This document shows positions 1-9,672 of a DNA stretch of 20,302 nt, piece by piece (within the stretch, counting starts at the first letter, position 1; each line of letters starts with the position of its first letter). The position numbers and the translations under genes are program-made. Origin of the DNA: Apostichopus californicus (Eukaryota > Echinodermata > Holothuroidea > Aspidochirotida > Stichopodidae); contig JAIPMN010000381.1 in the NCBI GenBank assembly GCA_020650975.1, positions 1 through 20,302 on the forward strand, in the 5' to 3' direction. The notes under the pieces are model-generated. The model did no database searches, was not told the DNA's origin, and saw only the letters and a program-made list of their open reading frames with translations.

Positions 1-416
1 TTTTGTGAAAATTCGGGCAATACGCTGAGAATTTTTCGGGCACCTACTGAAAGAAGAAAAAATGCAGTTGTGTTTTTCACTCTTTTTGAGAAAATTGGAG
101 CAATATGCTGAGAATTTTCGGGCACCTACTGAAAGAAGAATAATTTGCAATGTGTTTTTCTATTTTTTGGGGGTGAAAATTCGGGCAATATGCTGAGAAT
201 TTTTCGGGCACCTACTGAAAGAAGAATAATTTGCAGTGTGTTTTTCCTTTTGGGGAGGGGGGGGAATTCAGACAATATGCTAAGAATTTTTCGGGCGCCT
301 ACTGAAAAAAGAAAAATTTGCAGTGTATTTTTCAATTTTTTGTGTGAAAATTCGGGCAATATGCTGAGAATTTTTCGGGCACCTACTGAAAGAATAATAA
401 TTTGCAATGTGTTTTT
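1..416. repeat. Tandem array of five units of about 85 bp
   Basis: Five diverged copies start near 7, 90, 175, 263 and 344, a spacing of 81 to 88 bp. Each copy contains a segment like GAAAATTCGGGCAATATGC, then AATTTTTCGGGCACCTACTG, an A/G-rich stretch and a T-rich stretch. The array is cut by the window start, so its real length is unknown. It is open on both strands for about 280 bp (145-426 + and 126-407 -), but the predicted peptides only mirror the repeat, so I do not call a gene. Confidence 0.9.
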
Positions 417-452
417 AAATGATTAAACTAATATTATTATTATCGTTATTAT

Positions 453-695
453 TGTAACGACTTCCCCAATAAGTATAACCATATGGAAGGGTAATAACAC
501 GGAAAATATAACCAAAATTTTTCGCGCGCTCCGCGCGCATTCAACATCTTAATGTGCATATTATATAAGCATTCATCGGTCAGTGGCATGTGATGTAATA
601 ACCGATGAATGCCTATATGATATGCACATTAACATGTTGAACACGCGCGGGGCGCGCAAAAAATTTGGGTTAAATTTTTCGGGCAAGTCGTTACA
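453..695. mobile_element. Foldback / MITE-like palindromic element
   Basis: The ends are inverted copies: TGTAACGACTT at 453-463 and AAGTCGTTACA at 685-695. The arms continue inward through a GCGCGC-rich block, then TTCAACAT, TTAATGTGCATAT and GCATTCATCGGT (569-580). These match the inverted complement that begins ACCGATGAATGC at 601. About 20 bp of loop lie at 581-600. The left arm is about 33 bp longer because of extra sequence near 465-500. No target duplication is obvious, so the family is not assigned. The element has no coding capacity and is probably non-autonomous. Confidence 0.8.
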
Positions 696-977
696 GCCCC
701 CCCAAATCAAATTAGGCTCCTACGCCTATGATTACACTCCGCATACCAAATATGTCAAAATGTGTCAACTTAGTCCTATTTAACCTGGACATTTATTGTC
801 CAAAGAATATAGACTGAAGATTAACAATCGTTGTTACAGTTGTTTCCTTTATATGAATTAATGAAAGTTCTTAGTCCTTATTAATGGTTTCTGTAAGACA
901 TAGTGTTCCTCTTCAAATGATGTTTCTTCCTAATATATTTGCTCGCATATCACTTATCTTGTATTATTTCTCTGCAG
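696..977. other. Intergenic or intronic sequence
   Basis: AT-rich unique-looking sequence between the foldback element and the first probable exon. The last 20 bases before 978 form a pyrimidine-rich tract ending in TGCAG, consistent with a splice acceptor. Nothing else is recognisable. Confidence 0.5.
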
Positions 978-1037
978 CAACGAACTTTACAAAAGGTGTC
1001 GGAGACTTACCAGAAGTTACCACAAAGCTTAAAAGAG
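978..1037 (+). CDS. Probable internal exon upstream of the PH domain
   Basis: A 60-bp, 20-codon segment lies between an acceptor (TTTCTCTGCAG ending at 977) and a donor (GAG|GTAACA at 1038). It reads QRTLQKVSETYQKLPQSLKE, a polar Gln/Lys/Glu-rich peptide that could form a short helix or the end of a coiled coil, although it contains one proline. It begins and ends in phase 0, which fits the phase-0 start of the next exon at 3834. The joined product would read ...SLKE then GQDAKPEKSGYM. The donor is not a perfect consensus, and the reading frame stays open past it to 1130, so the 3' boundary is less certain. The order 'helical region then PH' occurs in several adaptor and GAP families, but one exon cannot tell them apart. 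It may also be a chance open segment. Confidence 0.5.
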
Positions 1038-1668
1038 GTAACAAGTACATTGCTCTTTCGGTTTTCTTTTGCAGGTTTCAGTCTCTGTTTCGTGTATGGA
1101 GATCTGATACTTATTCGCATGAACTGTTAACTACCCAACCCCACGTACGTAACATTCAATGCATAAATTGTTGGTGTATTATTATGAGCTTAATTATCAA
1201 CTTAAAAGCTGTATTTGTGTTGTGCTGAATGTCCCACATTAACTGGTGAATGGATTAAATCAATAGTAGGTAAGTAGGAGTCTTGAGGTATTTAAATGGT
1301 TGTTTCCACTTAAATGGATTCTTGCATACCCAGTTATGTGTGAATATTAGAGGGCTATGTTCAAATGAATTTCATTGATCCAGAGTTGAAACGACAGTCA
1401 CTTGAATGTGCTGCGAGTATAAGAAAATGAAACACCAATATATATACGATGTATGTGGAAAATACATACATTAGTGGAACATTGGTAATGTATTCTGTGT
1501 CATAACGTCTGTTAACCTTTAGCTGTCTGCAGCTGTATGTACTACCAGCTGCATTTGCAATTACTCAATAAAAAATGCAAGCAGTTGATTTCAACAAGCC
1601 ATTAAAATTGTGAAATTTATGCCCTAAGCCATGTTGATGAACAATCTTCCAGTTTTCTTAGTTCTCAC
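1038..1668. other. Intron sequence
   Basis: AT-rich sequence without a recognised exon or repeat. A second TTTTCTTTTGCAG acceptor-like site ends at 1074, only 37 bp after the proposed donor. That is too close for a normal intron, and the downstream frame soon stops. Confidence 0.4.
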
Positions 1669-1740
1669 ATTACTTTTAGCTCAGTTGTTAGAGCACAGAT
1701 CTTGTAATCCTGTGGTTAGTGGTTGAAAATTCATTTTCTA
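1669..1740 (+). mobile_element. Degenerate tRNA-like SINE head (Thr-UGU-like)
   Basis: The sequence TAGCTCAGTTGTTAGAGCA (1677-1695) matches a pol III A box and forms the GCTC/GAGC stem of a tRNA D arm. It is followed by an anticodon-like loop CTTGTAA, where TGT would be a threonine anticodon, flanked by partly pairing CAG and CTG. A weak B-box-like segment GGTTGAAAATTC follows. The anticodon and T stems have mismatches, and no acceptor stem is visible. It is therefore a tRNA-derived repeat or dead tRNA, not a functional gene. Confidence 0.5.
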
Positions 1741-2400
1741 GCCGAAAAAGTCTTTGATCTTTCAAAAGTACATCTTGGTGTGTTGTTTTGTTTCCAGAGA
1801 TATGGGAGGAATTGCTTCGCTCCTCGCTTACCTCTCTCCTCACAACCTTAGCACCACGTTCTACCGTGCCTAGAATGTCCTGGTAACCTTTAAACACTGT
1901 GCGCCCTCTATTTCCAGCCCCTCAGGTCATTGCCCTTCGTTCTCAGTTGACCATTCCAAGTGTCTATGTACATGTATTTTCGAGGGGATATTCTTCCTGC
2001 GGAATTTGCCCTTTTTGGTAACTGAGGATTCGGAATTTTTCTTCCTTTGGATTATTAAGGAGCTTACATCCTGATGAGTATCCTTCTCTTGTTTAAGTGA
2101 GGGTTTTTGGGGACTGTTTGTTTAGAGTGACTTCCGCCCTAGGTTTCCTCCGTGAGGGTTACTGGGGTAGCAGTTCCGCGAACTGCTTCGTTAGTTTCCT
2201 ACCTTTTGTTCTTAGCAAACATGCTATAGGCGTTATTTGTATTTTCATGTTCTTGCTTCTTGTTTACATCTTGTTTTTATATGTTGACATGCTTGTTTAG
2301 CCCTCACGATGCAATGCTGTTAGACTGCTCTGTCAGAGCTGTGATTCCATGTCCCCAGTCTAATACGTTCACCTGCATCCTAACCATCTCTAAGTAATAC
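1741..2400. other. Higher-GC, pyrimidine-rich stretch, possibly the body of a repeat
   Basis: This stretch follows the tRNA-like head and is visibly richer in C and G than its surroundings, with blocks such as CTCCTCGCTTACCTCTCTCC and TTCCGCGAACTGCTTCG. It may be the body of the SINE or of another interspersed element, but I recognise no family and no open frame with protein-like content. Confidence 0.3.
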
Positions 2401-3833
2401 AGTGTTAATACTACACTCTCTGCTAACGTGAAAACAGTGTTTATAACAGTGTGTGAGGTGTAGGTATTGTCCAAGATGTTCAGGTCATTATTTAAACATG
2501 AAGATATGTTTTTGTTTAGCTATTTACTGTAATCAAACTGTTTTCTTCAACTAATATATATATTGTTGAAATATTCTGATACATATAAGGAATGTTTTAT
2601 ATTAAATATTTCTGAGGACTCAGTATTAATCATGGAAACTGAGCTATATCTGCCATTAAATCCATTGAAATCATGTACATATATATATGAAATATAGATA
2701 AGTGAAGACAGGTGTGTGGTGGACTGTTGAAAAGAGAATATTAAATTGCTCTATATCCTTATAAAAACAATTGTATGGTTGGCCAATATACTTTCACATG
2801 GCTTGATTTGGTCTTCTCAGTGGAAGGTACCTCCCACTGGCAGTATCTGTCATTGCTATTCAGTCTGGTGGCAGTAGCGAGTGACCTTTAACTTTCGGTT
2901 TAGATTTGGTAATGGATGGAATATTTTGTATCCTTGTTGTATTCCTTTTTGAGAATGAGCTGGATGTTTGGTTAGTAACTACAAAATGAGACTTAACATG
3001 TATGTATTAACTTGCATATTTATGTATGTTTTATGGGATAGCCACAAGTAAGGTAGCTGTGTATTAAAGATGTCTGCATATATTGCAATGCTATGTGGAA
3101 TGACCTTTTTAAGTGTAATACCACAACTCATGCTATGACATAATTTGGAAGGTCGAGGCATAAAAGTGTAGATTAGACAAAAGAGATTTCTCTCATGTAG
3201 GCCGACAGATCCAGGCCATTACAAGAAGGCTTTATTTAACAAAAATGGGTTAGTTTACAGCTTAGTTCTTCTCAACAACAGAAAATTTGTGATAACAAGA
3301 AAATGCTATATACAGTAGGTCCTATTAGGTTAAATGTGATAGGGCTCTCTGATTTCAAATTAGGAAGTGAGAATTCTTAGGTAAGTTTAATCCAGATGGA
3401 TGATACAGCCTTTATGACTTAGTTTGCAGTGTGAGTATAATTAGCTAAGAAGGTAAAGTGTTATAGATTTATCATCCCATATTACATTGTAGTGTTATAC
3501 AAAGTATTCAAATTACATCCAACATTAAATTACAAAATTGTGCATATGAAGTTTAATCCTTAAAGCTGCACTGATACAGATAGTAAGTGATGGATCACAT
3601 TCAGAAAAAAAAGTAGTTGAGAAGAGAAAATCTGTGTAAATTGATATTAATCAAAAAGGAGGGTTGAATTAATTATTAAGATTATGTTAATAGTGAATTA
3701 AAAGCATTGATCTAAATATGAAAATAATAGTTTGTATGAAATCAATCATGAATGATTCAGATCTGATTTTTGGCATTGTCTTGGTTCAGGCTGTTCATAC
3801 TTTCCAATCAATTTGAATATTTACCTTCTCCAG
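2401..3833. other. Intron sequence
   Basis: AT-rich sequence with no exon, RNA gene or clear repeat that I can support. Its 3' end has a TTTACCTTCTCCAG acceptor at 3820-3833, serving the exon at 3834. Confidence 0.5.
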
Positions 3834-3889
3834 GGACAGGACGCCAAGCCAGAAAAGAGTGGTTACATGAATCTTTATTCCAACAATGG
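3834..3889 (+). CDS. PH-domain exon 1 (beta-1 strand)
   Basis: A 56-bp exon with acceptor CCTTCTCCAG (ends 3833) and strong donor GTAAGT (3890). It enters in phase 0 and leaves in phase 2. It reads GQDAKPEKSGYMNLYSNN plus the first two bases of a Gly codon. The EKSGYMNLYS segment is the typical start of a PH domain: a basic residue, then G-Y/W-h, forming the first beta strand. The split Gly codon (GG|T) is completed at 8539 and continues without a stop into the beta-2 strand, which strongly supports both exons. The intron that follows is 4649 bp. PH domains bind phosphoinositides or proteins at membranes. The specific ligand and parent protein are unknown here. Confidence 0.8.
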
Positions 3890-5029
3890 GTAAGTCTACC
3901 CTTTCTTTGTGTCTCCAGGTTATTATTGTCTGAAGCAATGATATTATTCTCTCCAATTGACCTCCTCGTTTGACCTATCCTTCACCACGTTTTGTGTATT
4001 CACACTAAACTAGTCGATTATAATACTACTGTTAACACTGTAGATCACTCTTCTCTGTGAAAAGGACTGGCTTTGAGAAACAAAAACAAGAAGAAAGAAA
4101 AGTGAATTGAATTGAATTTGCAGTATAGTGACCACACACATGATCAGTTTGACCCTGATGTTGTAATCTCTTCTGTAACAGTTTCTGACAGTCTTATGTA
4201 AGTACTGGTCATGGATCAGAAAGTCAAGACCTTTTAAAGTCTCTATGTGTGTTTGCCAAATTGTAACTTTGACCTTTCCAGCTTACTGCCCTTGATAGCT
4301 CAGTGAAAATAACACTGTTCTATGCAATTTCCATATTAATTATAATTATTTTTATTGAGTTATCTGTCGTTAAACATTTTGAGCTGAATAAAATTTGCCA
4401 GATTTTTTAACAAGTCCGTAGATTCTACAAACTTCACTCAAAATTTGCAATCCCCGCCCAACAGATCATGCGCCAATCAAATCTCTCTGTTTTGTTTACG
4501 AACGTTATGCATAGGACTTATGAGAGGGCTATACAAGCATATATAGGTTACATTTTGTGTAATGAACATGCTGATATGGGTCGCAGTGATTTTACGGTAA
4601 TTCGTATGCACCATAAGGGCAACATAAACAAAATTCTTTCTTTCGATTGCGACAGCTTTCCTTCATTAAACCCACCTGGTTAGAGTGCATTTAGAATAAG
4701 AAACATTGAATCTGCTTCGGAAGTTTTTTTCCGAAATTCATCAGCAAACATGTATTGACACTTTAAGGTTTTTCTTCATGAAATGTGTCTGCTAAAGAAT
4801 GAGAGATTTTTGTCTTTTTCGTAATTTATGATTTAGATAAAGGTGTGTAGGGATGCCATGAGGAGGCACATTAAATGCTAACATATTAGACTGTGTCTCC
4901 CAAACTTCTCACCTTTGACTATATATAATGATCATGTAATCTGTCTGCATTAATATATCAAAATAAAATAAAACTGTTAGCAAACTGCTCATCCACTAGA
5001 GAGCCTGTGTAGGAGAATGTGTAAAAGTG
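3890..5029. other. Intron sequence, first part
   Basis: AT-rich sequence. A short TAGCTCAGTG word near 4295 resembles a pol III A box but has no B box nearby. A 71-codon open frame at 4468-4683 has no recognisable protein content. No exon is supported. Confidence 0.45.
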
Positions 5030-5090
5030 AGTTGGCCTGACGTTTCGATCCTAGCAGGATCTTCTTCAAAGGCTAAATGACAAGTCAACA
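5030..5090. repeat. Interspersed repeat fragment with GATCCTAGCAGGATC core (copy A)
   Basis: Contains TGACGTTTCGATCCTAGCAG followed by GATCTTCTTCAAAGGC. The GATCCT/AGGATC part is a 6-bp inverted repeat around AGC. Two more degraded relatives lie at 16036-16085 and 16518-16556, so this is a dispersed family within the gene's introns. From memory, similar words occur in repeats of many marine invertebrates, but I cannot confirm the family here. Confidence 0.5.
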
Positions 5091-6662
5091 TTAATATATA
5101 TTAAAACTAACATCTACTCTTAAACAGGAGCAGTTTGATTCCAAAGGGAATATCCCTATTTGTTGCTAAGGGGAAGAAGTTTCATATATATTGTGGCTTT
5201 TGAGTTATTTACAAATGTCTGCAAAGGTTTCTGCTAGTAGACCTAAGCAAACTAGACCAGATATCTTGATCTGTCCCATACTCACAGTTTTCCTGCATGT
5301 TTTTTTTACTATTTATATCTGTAAGTCTTTAAAATGAATGTTTATTAAACCCAATATAAATGAAATTTAATTGGTGTACTTGTTCTTTCTTTGATTTTAC
5401 TGAATCATTTTAATGAGTAAACCAGGGTTGTATATTTTTGAGCAGCATCCAGATTAGTTTCCTGTTTTCATTGAATCATAAGTACAGCACTGTAGTAAGC
5501 GTTGCCAGTGTAATTAATGTGTGTTTAATGTAATGGGTTTCATACAGTTTGTATTGACTGAAAGTTTGTACAAAGAAGCAACAATAAGTTGCTGCTGGAC
5601 TAAGTTGTTGGTCAAGGGTTAAATATGTGTGTATAACCCAAGAGTAATTATCATGGACCCTCTTTTAGGTATGAATATTGCCTGCTATATATATATATAT
5701 AATCTAGATTAAGATAGTATACGTAAATTTTGTCAGCATCGCTGATTCCAAAGGGTACAGTCATTGAGAATTAGCAAATATAGAGTTACTTAGTATATAG
5801 TCTAAGCCTTTGCTGATGTTAATGAGTACCCCTAAAACACCTTTCAAATTACAACTTAAAGAATGTTGCACATTTATTTGCACTTTCCCATCTACCTTGT
5901 CTACAAACTGTGGTAGTGTTTTAACACTACGTACACCCTCTCTGAACCACTTCAAGTACCTTCCTTTTAACTTTTATGCCAGAAATACCAAATACAAGCT
6001 CCTCAAAGCTATCCTTTCATTGTTTCACATTTTGGTCAGTGCAAGATTATCGATTACATAGTTTTCTGCCATTTTAAAGAATTTAGCCTTTTACATATAT
6101 GTGTCAGTTGCAAGAACAGCCTTGTGTCTACGTATGTGTCTATACCTTGAAATTGATACCTGTTGCATCATAGTGAGGTACCATGTTTGTTCTATGATTA
6201 ATTTGTTTAATACATTACATGTATTGAGATATTGTAACAGTAAGTGGGACTCTCTCTTCTCTTAAAAAATTTTCGGTGTCTTCATACAAAGATTTTTTTC
6301 TCTGGAATTTCCAGAGCAAGCATATATATATAGGCCAACAAAAGTTACTATTTTTTATTCCAGAATTGTATCTCATTCTATGACTTTTTTACCGATTTAT
6401 GTCCAAATTGGGCCAAATCGGGCTGAAACACAGTTGTAACAAGCCTTTTTTGCACACGCTCCAAAACTTGTTTGTAGGGAACTTTTGCCCACGTTTCCCT
6501 GTTTTGATGATTAAGCCCCGCCTCCAAGTCTGGTTTGTAGCAGATTGGCTATGACTCATGACAGCTACATGTTAGATATACGAAAATGGCTACCCTCGCG
6601 ACCAATTTTCTGTACTGTTGTTAGGTACGTAGCTGGTAGTGTATTGCACACTAATTCCATAT
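5091..6662. other. Intron sequence with a short TA microsatellite
   Basis: Mostly AT-rich, with a perfect (TA)n run at 5686-5701. Overlapping open frames at 5810-6061 (+) and 5761-5955 (-) show no family I recognise. The 6350-6600 part is richer in G+C (for example TTAAGCCCCGCCTCC near 6512) and may be a degraded repeat, but it has no visible termini. Confidence 0.4.
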
Positions 6663-6985
6663 ACACATTGTTGTACTGCTGAATGCTACGTAGTGCATTT
6701 AATTTATATTAGGCCTTCGTCTGTTTATAGCTCCATGGTTTTAGTAATATTCATTTAAGGATTGTACTCAGGTAGCTTTTCAGAGCAAGGGTCATGATAA
6801 GTTTGTTTGATTGCCCTTGATTGCCCATCAGGTATTTTTGTATAATTACGTTTAGGCCTACACATTGTTGTAACAGCTAGTTCATCCTATATTAGGCCTA
6901 GGCCTTCATTTAGTAATAGCCACATTAGCATTGTACTGGTGTTCAGGCAGCCTTTGGGCCAGGGTAAGTTTGTTTGATTGCCTTA
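6663..6985. repeat. Two diverged direct copies, about 125 to 155 bp each
   Basis: The segment 6663-6818 and the segment 6860-6984 share the same order of words: ACACATTGTTGTA, then TATTAGGCCT..CTTC, TTTAGTAAT, ATTGTACT, TTCAG or CAGG..GC, and AAGTTTGTTTGATTGCC. Copies differ by substitutions and indels. This looks like an old local duplication. At 6723-6733 the first copy has GTTTATAGCTC, which also forms one arm of a hairpin at 18544-18568. Confidence 0.6.
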
Positions 6986-8538
6986 CAGTGTGTTTTAATT
7001 AAGTTTAGTTTCCAACTTATATATTAACTGTGACTCCATAATTTTAACATAATGTTAATGGGATAATACAACAACTATTCATTTGGAATAGAGTGTATAT
7101 TGTGCATTTCTAGCATGAAGCAACATTATGAATTAATAACAGCTTGTTTGGTATATTTCTATAACCCCCCTCCCCCCCCCCAATAAAAAAGAATTAAAAA
7201 CAAAAATAATAATCTATCACATTTTAGTTTCACTGGAGTATGTATAAGAGAGGAGCCGGCCATAGCATCACAACTTTTATAAGACTATAAAAATTGTATA
7301 AGGTTATGTTTTATTTATAAGGATATAAGATGTATAACTATAAGGTTATAAGAAGTATGTTTAGCTTTCTTTTGAACCTGTGATGTTTGACATCAAATAT
7401 ACAAAGAATTAAGAGAAAATACTAAAATGGAGAGGAACTGGGGTGGCTATTAGGGGAGGGGGAGGCCACCCATCACTTTCAATTAAAAACTTGTAATCTA
7501 CTTGTACATTATTTTTTCCAAGTCATAAATCCATGAAATCTTCATGTCAGAAAAATTGAGATAGAAAACGTGGGTTGTTTTGATACTTGGAAGTGGACAC
7601 AGTTTTGATGGTAGTCACCACTACAGTCTACAGTAACATACAGTAGGTTGATTGGCCTAGCTTTTTCACGGCGGGCATCAAGAATATGGTCGAGTTGTTC
7701 GCCTCTTCTTATTTGGCTGTTGTCATTGACGTCAAACTATATGACCAAAAAGTCCAACAGAGACTGAGCCAAGATGAAGGATACCACATAAAAAACAAGT
7801 TCTTAAATTTTCTATGACATTACTAAACCTTGCAACGCCGTTCTCTCGACAAACAGGCAATGAGCGCTAAAGGCAACACTCGCAGGATGAAGTGTAACCT
7901 GCAGAGACTATTTGTGGCAAAGTAGCGTAAATGCAAGTTTTATATTTGTTGTACCATGATTGATATTGATAGTTGTAGAGACAGAGCAAAGATATGAAAT
8001 TAGGAATCGAAATTAGAACTTCCAGTATTGAGATACTGCGTCATTGATACTCTTGTTTAATTATTACTTTGCTTGCTGTGTTGTCACACTTACTTATTAG
8101 TCATGGGTGTACCATTCAAGCCTTCTTTATGGCTTCTGACTTAAAGGTATGCTGTATTGGCCCCAAATATGCTAGATATTCAAATATGGTCACCTTTGGT
8201 CAAAATTCTTAAACTGTTTTTATTACAACCTTTGAGGAAATGTTCCTCACTGGGACATTCAGTCATCCTTAAGTGTTCCTTATAAAAATTTTGAGAACAA
8301 TTTTGAGAGTAAAGACCTCCAGGAAAGTACTTTTTGAAACTTCTAGCAATTAAAGCGTGCTATCAATTGGAGCCTATACTGACTACCTTTAAGCCCTTAG
8401 CCTTTACCATTTTTATAATCATAGTATCAATACAACTTTCCCTGGAATAATAACTTGTGTCTAAGTCTGATTATGATCATCACTTTTTCTTTCATTGTTT
8501 TATTATGATAGCTGTTTAATCTTTTCATCATTTCCCAG
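6986..8538. other. Intron sequence, last part
   Basis: AT-rich sequence with a near-pure C run at 7165-7181. Nothing protein-like was found. The 3' end has the pyrimidine-rich acceptor TCATCATTTCCCAG for the exon at 8539. A second AG seven bases further on (8544-8545) would break the frame. Confidence 0.45.
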
Positions 8539-8620
8539 TTCACAGACCAACAGAGGTTTTAAGAAAAGGTACATTGTTTTTAGAAATGGAGAACTCCGGT
8601 ACTATCCCAGTGAAAAGGAG
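8539..8620 (+). CDS. PH-domain exon 2 (beta-2 to beta-3 strands)
   Basis: An 82-bp exon entering in phase 2 and leaving in phase 0, with acceptor TTTCCCAG and donor GAG|GTAAGA. After completing the split Gly it reads SQTNRGFKKRYIVF, then RNGELRYYPSEKE. FKKRYIVF-x-x-GELRYY is the classic PH beta-2/beta-3 signature (basic-x-R-h-h-V-F/L then G-x-L-x-Y-Y). In PH domains the K..K-x-R pattern of the beta-1/beta-2 loop often contacts phosphoinositide phosphates. Here the distance from the beta-1 Lys to KKR is about 18 residues, longer than the usual PIP3 motif, so ligand specificity is not predicted. The next exon joins in phase 0. Confidence 0.88.
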
Positions 8621-9597
8621 GTAAGAATCTCAGATAAATGAAATTGTTTACCATTAAAAGTGCTCTCAGAATATGATTTAATACACCACTGAACAGGTGC
8701 AGAAGCAAATTCTAAAATTGGAAGAATTAAGTTGCTGAACATATATGGATCATGAACTACCTTTGACATTGCTGTCATTTCGGCACAAATTAGAAAAGTT
8801 TTCCTAGCAAGTGAAGTTTGGGCGGTTTCAGGTGCTGGTCTGCTAAATCGAATGATACGACTGAAATTTCACTTGAATGTACACAGTTTTGTTACAAAGG
8901 TTTTAAACTTGCGTCCTGAATACAGAACATCTCAAAAATTGTGTACGCTCGGAAAACTTTTGCCATGCAGTCCACCATGAAAATGTGCATTTTGAAATTC
9001 CAGGAACAAACAATATGTAGTTATAATGACCCACGATTGTAAACTGGCTTGTGCAATACAAATTGATATAAACAATGATATAACTTGTATATTACAACAC
9101 ATTGATATAAACAATGATATAACTTGTATATTACAACAAATTTTACTGTCAAATTTTGAAGCAGTTACCATATATGTATGCCTGGATGGCATGCAATGCA
9201 CACTACTGTATGGTATGACTCCAGTACATAGCGTGTGTGAAAATGTATATATATGCATATGCCGTGAATGTTGAAAAACCACATAAAGAAACAATTGTCT
9301 AGACAGAAAATCAACTTCTTGACTGATCATGATTTTAATTTTAGCCCCTGTAATTTTATTCATCAGTTGAGTGCATTTGCCCTCTTCTCCATCCACTACA
9401 GGCAAGTCAGCCCACCCTACCTGTTCCGATCCCTTCCCCATTACAGTTTGAAGATTTTTCCTCCCTGGCTAAAATCTTGCATTGGAAACAATGTTGATAC
9501 TGTACACCTTGTCAATTAAAATGCATTTCTCAATGAAAAGTATTCCTTGTATATCAGTTCTCATTAATTTGCGGTTCTTGACGTTAATCTTTTCCAG
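8621..9597. other. Intron of 977 bp
   Basis: Intron between the second and third PH exons, with donor GTAAGA and acceptor ATCTTTTCCAG. It holds a perfect local duplication at 9062-9139. It also contains the longest open frame in the window (8932-9441, - strand, 169 codons), which has no recognisable domain and overlaps the duplication. I regard that frame as chance. Confidence 0.55.
9062..9139. repeat. 39-bp tandem duplication
   Basis: Two head-to-tail copies of a 39-bp unit beginning ATTGATATAAACAATGATAT, at 9062-9100 and 9101-9139. They are identical except for the last base (C versus A). The near identity implies a recent event. Because 39 is a multiple of three, open frames on both strands survive across it as a 13-residue peptide repeat. 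Confidence 0.95.
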
Positions 9598-9672
9598 CTG
9601 AATGTGTCGAAGGGAATCATCCCTGTTGGAACTATGAGGGATGTGAAGTACATTACCAGCTCTGGTAACAAG
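9598..9672 (+). CDS. PH-domain exon 3 (beta-3/beta-4 region)
   Basis: A 75-bp, 25-codon exon in phase 0 at both ends, with acceptor CTTTTCCAG (ends 9597) and donor AAG|GTATAT. It reads LNVSKGIIPVGTMRDVKYIT then SSGNK. The K-G-I-I-P-V stretch followed by M-R-D-V matches the usual PH pattern 'x-G-x-I-x-L...x-x-V' found, for example, in cytohesin-type and related PH domains. Start and end are fixed by the splice signals and by the uninterrupted frame from the 8539-8620 exon to the 13502 exon. The donor GTATAT is weaker than its neighbours, but no better site is nearby. Confidence 0.82.

Noticed and set aside
1038-1130. Extension of the first exon to a stop at 1130, or a second exon after the CAG at 1074
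   Set aside because: A 37-bp intron is implausible and the extended frame is hydrophobic and unlike the rest. The splice donor at 1038 gives a phase that fits the next exon.
2069-2090. CTGATGAG word suggesting a hammerhead ribozyme
   Set aside because: The matching GAAA/CGAAAC core and stem partners are not found at usable distance.
4288-4330. tRNA-like A box (TAGCTCAGTG)
   Set aside because: No D-stem partner, anticodon arm or B box follows at the right spacing.
5761-6061. Overlapping open frames as a retroelement fragment
   Set aside because: No reverse-transcriptase or endonuclease motif is visible, and neither strand gives a recognisable product.
8541-8546. Second acceptor AG seven bases inside the exon at 8539
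   Set aside because: Its use would shift the PH reading frame, whereas the AG at 8538 completes the split Gly codon exactly.
8932-9441. Longest open frame in the window (169 codons, minus strand)
   Set aside because: It lies inside an intron of the PH gene and has no recognisable domain. It passes through a tandem duplication and also overlaps open frames on the other strand. It behaves like chance.
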